A program made the translations under genes and the position numbers. This document shows, piece by piece, positions 16,206 through 19,673 of a stretch of DNA of 19,673 nt (positions are counted from its first letter, which is position 1; each line of letters begins with the position of its first letter). The notes beneath the pieces were generated by a model. The model saw only the letters and a program-made list of their open reading frames with translations, searched no databases and was not told the origin of the DNA. This DNA is from CAWDPQ01 sp049642465. GTDB taxonomy: Bacteria > Acidobacteriota > Vicinamibacteria > Vicinamibacterales > 2-12-FULL-66-21. The DNA lies in assembly GCA_049642465.1 (NCBI GenBank), contig JBAROV010000051.1:1-19673 (forward strand), read 5' to 3'.

Positions 16206-16945
16206 CGCGAATCGATGAATTGAGTGATCGCTGCAACGACCCCGTCTATGGTGAGTGCTGAAGTATCGATGCTGTGATCCGCGGCCATGTAAAGTGGTTC
16301 GCGCGCGGCGAGCAGTGCGCGTAAATCGGCCATCGCCTGCGGGTGATCCTTCATCGGGCGGCGATCGCCTTGACCGACGACACGGTTCCAATGATCCTCG
16401 GCGGTTGCGCGAAGCCAGACCGTGACGGCCGCGCGACGGAGAACCGAAAGCGTCTCCGCCGATGTCACCAGCCCGCCCCCGGTGGCGAGCACCATAGGTT
16501 CGCCGGTCGCCAGCACCTGCTCCAGCGTCTCTCGCTCCAGCCGCCGATAGTACTCTTCGCCGTGTAGCGAAAAGATCTCACTGAGACTCAATTCCGCGGC
16601 CTCCTCGATTTTTCGATCGAGTTCCACAAACGGCACGCCGAGGCGCCGGGCGAGCCGGCGCCCTACGGTCGTCTTGCCGGCGCCGCGCAAACCCAGGAGC
16701 GCGATCACGGGCTTGGTGGAGACGGGCGATTCGCTGAGCAGCGCGGCGGCTGTGGTGCCGAGCGCCGTCGCAACATCAACCAGCCGGCGAACCGAGATGT
16801 TGCCGCGGCCCGACTCGAGCTGTACGAGGAAGCGCGAGGACAGCCGGGAGCGCTCGGCCGTCTCCCGCAGTGTCCACCCCCGAGAGATCCGAAGCGCTCG
16901 GGTGCGGGCGCCCAGCGCCCGGAGCACGCTATCGCGAGGATGCAT
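16193..16945 (-). CDS. boxR: BoxR/BzdR-type regulator: XRE helix-turn-helix fused to a shikimate-kinase-like domain
   Basis: Numbered from ATG 16945 the protein has 250 residues. An XRE-type helix-turn-helix (about 5-65; WTLRETAERSRLSSRFLVQLESGRGNIS) is joined to a complete shikimate-kinase-like domain (about 78-245). That domain keeps Walker A GLRGAGKTT, the FVELD segment, HGEEYYRRLE, LATGGG and the late REPLYMAAD. This fusion is the hallmark of the benzoyl-CoA-responsive repressors BzdR and BoxR, in which the kinase-like domain senses benzoyl-CoA and releases the DNA. The divergent boxC-boxB genes support the assignment. A GTG at 16963 is also in frame, but it overlaps a -10-like TATGAG (16968-16963) and has no ribosome binding site; ATG 16945 has GAGG just upstream. 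A stand-alone shikimate kinase is unlikely because of the N-terminal domain. Confidence 0.9.
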   Translation of the reverse strand: MHPRDSVLRALGARTRALRISRGWTLRETAERSRLSSRFLVQLESGRGNISVRRLVDVATALGTTAAALLSESPVSTKPVIALLGLRGAGKTTVGRRLARRLGVPFVELDRKIEEAAELSLSEIFSLHGEEYYRRLERETLEQVLATGEPMVLATGGGLVTSAETLSVLRRAAVTVWLRATAEDHWNRVVGQGDRRPMKDHPQAMADLRALLAAREPLYMAADHSIDTSALTIDGVVAAITQFIDSRTAD

Positions 16946-16974
16946 GACCTCGAGCGGGAACACTCATAGCACTG

Positions 16975-17006
16975 GCATGCGCAATGTGCATGGACAGCAT
17001 GCGCAA
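16975..17006. promoter_or_regulatory. Pair of identical 10-bp direct repeats, candidate BoxR operator
   Basis: GCATGCGCAA occurs at 16975-16984 and again at 16997-17006, 22 bp apart start to start, about two helical turns, so both would lie on the same DNA face. Each contains the palindrome GCATGC. A related ATGCG lies at 17010-17014. The pair sits 30 bp before the regulator ATG and 45 bp before the small ORF, the natural place for an autoregulatory operator. The repeats are seen; binding by the regulator is inference. Confidence 0.55.
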
Positions 17007-17013
17007 GTTATGC

Positions 17014-17043
17014 GGGACACCCATCAATTCGCGACCGTATCAT
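17014..17043 (+). promoter_or_regulatory. Candidate sigma-70 promoter of the small ORF
   Basis: GGGACA (17014-17019, 4/6 to the -35 consensus) and TATCAT (17038-17043, 5/6 to the -10 consensus) are separated by 18 bp. Transcription would start at about 17050, directly at the ATG of the small ORF (17051), so the mRNA would be leaderless. The -35 element begins 7 bp after the second operator-like repeat, so a bound regulator would block polymerase. Confidence 0.45.
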
Positions 17044-17050
17044 TTTGGGC

Positions 17051-17254
17051 ATGATTAATGCCGAGGGACTGCCGACACGCACGTTGACGATCGTGCTCCC
17101 GGAATCGGACTGGCGGGCGCTTCGCGCGGCGGAGCCGGATGCGGTGGCGTGGTTACAGGCGCGCATTCGTGAGCGTCTCGCGTCCACGGTTCCAGGATCC
17201 GCCTCCGCTGAGGCAGCCGTCAGCTCAAACAACTGGGCCGAAGACGAATACTGA
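17051..17254 (+). CDS. Small hypothetical protein, possibly ribbon-helix-helix-like
   Basis: A 67-residue ORF between the regulator and boxC that I do not recognise by name. From ATG 17051 the first half reads like a short beta strand (TRTLTIVLP, residues 9-17), a helix (ESDWRALRAAEP) and a second helix (DAVAWLQARIRERLAS), the order of a ribbon-helix-helix DNA-binding unit; the last 20 residues are Ser/Ala-rich and acidic and look disordered. The codons favour G or C at the third position, as in the neighbouring genes, which supports coding. The in-frame TTG 17045 would add only two residues. There is no Shine-Dalgarno sequence; the -10 box ends 7 nt before the ATG. It could be an accessory regulator of the box genes, an antitoxin-like protein without a visible toxin, or a spurious ORF. 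Confidence 0.55.
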   Translation: MINAEGLPTRTLTIVLPESDWRALRAAEPDAVAWLQARIRERLASTVPGSASAEAAVSSNNWAEDEY

Positions 17255-17393
17255 GCGACTCAGTTCTCGATAGCCTGGCGGAGCAGGTCGCGGCACCGAT
17301 CTGACTCGCTTCTCCCTTCACCCCTCAATCCCAGCGTCACCCGGTCTTTTCGACTCTGTCGTTCTTCCGACTAAAGGCGAAGCTACACGGAGG

Positions 17394-17411
17394 GCGCCAT
17401 CCGGCTGGCGC
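17394..17411 (+). terminator. Perfect 6-bp stem-loop upstream of boxC
   Basis: GCGCCA (17394-17399) and TGGCGC (17406-17411) form a perfect stem with a 6-nt loop, followed by ATTATACTT, which is AT-rich but not a real T-tract. It could end transcripts from the small ORF 140 bp upstream or be an operator next to the TATACT box at 17414-17419. The structure is seen; its function is undecided. Confidence 0.35.
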
Positions 17412-17432
17412 ATTATACTTCCCAAGACCGCT

Positions 17433-17459
17433 CTACGGTAGAACTATAGTTCCTTGACA
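17433..17459 (+). promoter_or_regulatory. boxC promoter region with palindrome GAACTATAGTTC
   Basis: GAACTATAGTTC (17441-17452) is a perfect 12-bp palindrome, 38 bp before the boxC ATG, next to a smaller dyad CTACGGTAG (17433-17441). The palindrome contains TATAGT (17445-17450), a 5/6 -10 match that would give a leader of about 35 nt. Other candidates nearby are TATACT (17414-17419) and TTGACA (17454-17459, perfect -35 but with only a poor -10 downstream). A palindrome over a -10 box is a classical repressor site. Which regulator binds it is not known. Confidence 0.5.
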
Positions 17460-17490
17460 CCGTCAGAGTCCGCAATTAGGCTTGAAACCG

Positions 17491-19146
17491 ATGGAGACCG
17501 CAGCGTCCCCCACTCCGGTCACGTTCGAAACCTCCCTCGATCGATACCGGCACTGGAAACTGACGTTCGACCCGCCGGTCGCCACGCTTTCGATGGACGT
17601 CCAGGAGGATGGCGGTCTCTCGAGCGACTACCGACTGAAACTCAACTCCTACGATCTCGGCGTCGATATCGAGTTGGCCGACGCCATTCAGCGGATCCGA
17701 TTCGAGCACCCCGAGATTCGCACCGTCGTGATTACCAGCCTGAAGGAGCGCGTGTTCTGCGCGGGCGCCAACATTTTCATGCTGCGCGGCTCCAGTCATG
17801 CCTGGAAGGGGAACTTCTGCAAGTTCACCAACGAGACCCGGCTCGCAATCGAGGACGCGAGCGCGCACAGCGGGATCAAGTTTCTGGCGGCACTCAACGG
17901 CATCTGCGCAGGCGGCGGCTACGAGCTTGCGTTGGCGTGCGATGAGATCTTTCTGGTAGACGACGGAAACTCCGCGGTCAGCCTGCCGGAAACGCCGCTG
18001 CTCGGCGTTCTGCCCGGAACTGGCGGTCTGACTCGCGTCGTGGACAAGAGGAAGGTCCGCCGCGATCTTGCGGACGTTTTTGGCACCGTCGCCGAAGGCG
18101 TCAAAGGGCGTCGCGCGGTCGAATGGCGGCTCGTGGATGCCGTCTACCCGACGAGTCAGTTCAAGGATCGCGTGACTCGGCGTGCAAGAGACCTTGCCGC
18201 GCAGTCGGATCGTCCCGCTGACGCCCGCGGCATCCTACTCAACGAGTTGAACCCAGTCGTTTCGGATGATGCCATCCGATACTCGTATGTCACGCTCGAA
18301 CTGGACCATAGCAAGCGCACCGGGATTTTGACGATCACTGGACCCCCACGCGATGAACCGGCGACGCCCGACGCGATGACCGCTGCCGGAAATCGGTTCT
18401 GGCCTCTGCAGACGTTTCGCGAATTGGACGATGCGTTGCTGCGGCTGCGGCTGAATGAACCGGCCATTGGCACGATCATCGTGAAGACGGTCGGAGACGC
18501 GTCGCGGCTGCTGGCGGTCGATGCCGCTCTGATTGCGCACCAGGACCACTGGTTCGTCCGTGAAGTGATTCACCTCATCAAGCGAACACTGAAACGGATG
18601 GATCTGACGTCACGCAGCTTTTTTGCGCTGATCGAGCCTGGCAGCTGCTTTGCTGGAACGCTCTTCGAGCTTGCGCTGGCAGCGGACCGATCGTACATGT
18701 TGGACGATCCCGAGAGGCCGGTGTCTATTGCGCTCTCACCGATGAATGGCGGACCACTCAAGATGAGCAACGGCCTCACGCGCCTGGAGACGCGATTTCT
18801 TGCGCAACCGGATCGCGTTCGAGATCTGCTCGAAGACACCAATGCGTTTGACCCGCAAGAAGCGGTGGATGCCGGCCTCGTGTCCTTCGCGCCCGATGAA
18901 CTCGATTGGGACGACGAGGTGCGGCTGGCGGTCGAAGCTCGTGCGGCACTCTCTCCGGATGCACTGACCGGCATGGAAGCCAACCTGCGTTTCCCAGGGC
19001 CCGAAACGATGGAAACCAAGATCTTCGGGCGTTTGACAGCCTGGCAGAATTGGATCTTCCAGCGGCCGAATGCGGTCGGCGCGAAGGGAGCGTTGACGTC
19101 ATACGGATCCCAATCAAGGCCGGAATTCGACTTCAACAGGACCTGA
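17491..19146 (+). CDS. boxC: Benzoyl-CoA-dihydrodiol lyase (2,3-epoxybenzoyl-CoA dihydrolase)
   Basis: BoxC opens the ring of 2,3-epoxy-2,3-dihydrobenzoyl-CoA by adding two waters, giving 3,4-dehydroadipyl-CoA semialdehyde and formate, in the aerobic benzoyl-CoA pathway. The 551-residue protein has the family's usual length (about 550) and two crotonase-fold halves: the first with SLKERVFCAGANIFMLRGS and LNGICAGGGYELALACDEI, the second with LIEPGSCFAGTLFELALAADRSYML. Other typical blocks are the N-terminal FETSLDRYRHWKL and the C-terminal NWIFQRPNAVGAKGALTSYG. ATG 17491 is chosen; the in-frame TTG 17482 is an alternative. boxB follows after an 84-bp gap, and the BoxR-type regulator is divergent upstream. 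The order boxC-boxB differs from the boxA-boxB-boxC order common in Proteobacteria. Confidence 0.95.
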   Translation: METAASPTPVTFETSLDRYRHWKLTFDPPVATLSMDVQEDGGLSSDYRLKLNSYDLGVDIELADAIQRIRFEHPEIRTVVITSLKERVFCAGANIFMLRGSSHAWKGNFCKFTNETRLAIEDASAHSGIKFLAALNGICAGGGYELALACDEIFLVDDGNSAVSLPETPLLGVLPGTGGLTRVVDKRKVRRDLADVFGTVAEGVKGRRAVEWRLVDAVYPTSQFKDRVTRRARDLAAQSDRPADARGILLNELNPVVSDDAIRYSYVTLELDHSKRTGILTITGPPRDEPATPDAMTAAGNRFWPLQTFRELDDALLRLRLNEPAIGTIIVKTVGDASRLLAVDAALIAHQDHWFVREVIHLIKRTLKRMDLTSRSFFALIEPGSCFAGTLFELALAADRSYMLDDPERPVSIALSPMNGGPLKMSNGLTRLETRFLAQPDRVRDLLEDTNAFDPQEAVDAGLVSFAPDELDWDDEVRLAVEARAALSPDALTGMEANLRFPGPETMETKIFGRLTAWQNWIFQRPNAVGAKGALTSYGSQSRPEFDFNRT

Positions 19147-19148
19147 GA

Positions 19149-19222
19149 CAGCTTCCGGCTCCCGGCTGCCAGCTTCCAGTTAAGAACAGAGAAGCTGGAA
19201 GCTGGAAGCTGGAAGCTGGGAG
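19149..19222. repeat. 7-bp tandem repeat with inverted copy between boxC and boxB
   Basis: The unit GGAAGCT is tandemly repeated about four and a half times from 19191 to 19219, ending in a degenerate copy GGGAGCT. An inverted copy CCAGCTTCCAG (19169-19179) can pair with CTGGAAGCTGG in three registers (19195, 19202, 19209), and GCTCCC (19158-19163) matches GGGAGC (19218-19223). The last unit supplies GGGAG (19218-19222), 8 nt before the boxB ATG, so the ribosome binding site lies in the repeat. Confidence 0.85.
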
Positions 19223-19230
19223 CTCGTTCG

Positions 19231-19673
19231 ATGATCTCTGCCGAAAAAATCCCGAATAACGTTGGCCTGTCGAGCAACAAGCGCCTTCAGCGCGCGCTGG
19301 AGCATTGGCAACCCAAGTACATCCAGTGGTGGCGGGATATGGGTCCTCAGGGATTCCAGGACTATCACCAGGTGTACGTGCGGACCGCGGTCAGCGTCGA
19401 TTCGTCGGGTTGGGCGCATTTTGAGTATGTGAAGCTGCCCGAATACCGGTGGGGCATTTTCCTGGCGGACCCGGTCCACGACCGCAGGATCGGGTTTGGC
19501 GATTTCTTCGGGCAGCCAGTGTGGCAGGAAGTTCCCGGCGAGTTTCGCAACCAGCTCCGACGTCTTGTCGTGACGCAGGGAGACACCGAGCCGGCGAGCG
19601 TCGAGCAGCAGCGCTGGCTCGGCCCGCGCGGCCCGAGCCTGTACGATCTGCGGACCCTCTTTGAGGTGAACGT
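19231..19673 (+). CDS. boxB: Benzoyl-CoA 2,3-epoxidase subunit BoxB (partial, N-terminal part)
   Basis: The reading frame is open from ATG 19231 to the window edge, about 147 residues of a protein that is normally about 475 long. BoxB is the di-iron oxygenase component that, with the reductase BoxA, converts benzoyl-CoA to its 2,3-epoxide using O2 and NADPH. The N-terminus is highly characteristic: NNVGLSSNKRLQRALEHWQP, then WWRDMGPQGF, VYVRTAVSVDSSGWAHFEY and PEYRWGIFL. The iron ligands lie in the missing part and cannot be checked. The start is supported by GGGAG 8 nt upstream, which belongs to the tandem repeat in front of the gene. It is probably co-transcribed with boxC. boxA is expected downstream, outside the window. 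Confidence 0.95.
   Translation, partial: MISAEKIPNNVGLSSNKRLQRALEHWQPKYIQWWRDMGPQGFQDYHQVYVRTAVSVDSSGWAHFEYVKLPEYRWGIFLADPVHDRRIGFGDFFGQPVWQEVPGEFRNQLRRLVVTQGDTEPASVEQQRWLGPRGPSLYDLRTLFEVN

Noticed and set aside
17454..17482. TTGACA (17454) as the -35 box of boxC with TAGGCT (17477) as -10
   Set aside because: The -35 is perfect, but TAGGCT matches only 3 of 6 and transcription would begin at the start codon, removing any leader; kept only as an alternative.

Overview
The window is GC-rich bacterial chromosome with densely packed genes and no phage, IS, CRISPR, rRNA or tRNA signal that I can see. The gene content fits a soil or sediment bacterium that oxidises aromatic compounds aerobically: homodimeric-type pyruvate dehydrogenase (aceE-aceF-lpdA), lipA, and the start of an aerobic benzoyl-CoA epoxidation (box) cluster. 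The style (high GC, very short divergent gaps, short intergenic tandem repeats, a lone M49-like peptidase, an AAA+ ATPase of the 'magnesium chelatase-like' type) makes me favour Acidobacteriota, but that is inference; a box-carrying proteobacterium is the alternative.

Layout. 1-1285 (-): MoxR/ChlI-like AAA+ ATPase, running off the left edge. 1324-2109 (+): glycerophosphodiester phosphodiesterase. 2175-4765 (+): a two-gene signalling operon, a hybrid histidine kinase (REC-PAS-HisKA-HATPase-REC) translationally coupled to an HD-GYP-type c-di-GMP phosphodiesterase. 4785-8076 (-): GT-C membrane glycosyltransferase downstream of a secreted M49 (dipeptidyl peptidase III-like) metallopeptidase. 8159-13707 (+): aceE, aceF, lpdA with 2-3 nt gaps. 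13818-15430 (-): lipA followed by a family 5 uracil-DNA glycosylase with overlapping stop/start. 15458-16159 (+): UPF0173-type metal-dependent hydrolase.

16193-19673 is the box module. A BoxR/BzdR-type regulator (XRE helix-turn-helix fused to a shikimate-kinase-like domain) is divergent from a small 67-residue ORF, boxC (complete) and boxB (cut by the right edge). BoxAB makes the 2,3-epoxide of benzoyl-CoA and BoxC opens the ring, so the acetyl-CoA and succinyl-CoA formed feed the same central metabolism as the neighbouring PDH complex. lipA makes the lipoyl cofactor carried by AceF. boxA and a benzoate-CoA ligase are not in the window and are expected to the right.

The least explained signals are non-coding or small: a pair of identical 10-bp repeats 22 bp apart in front of the regulator; the 67-aa ORF, which may be ribbon-helix-helix-like; a 24-bp perfect palindrome plus 14-bp tandem repeat that encodes the last codons of the regulator; a 7-bp tandem repeat between boxC and boxB that supplies the boxB ribosome binding site and can fold back on it; and several genes whose only visible start signal is a -10 box 6-7 nt before the start codon, suggesting leaderless transcripts.
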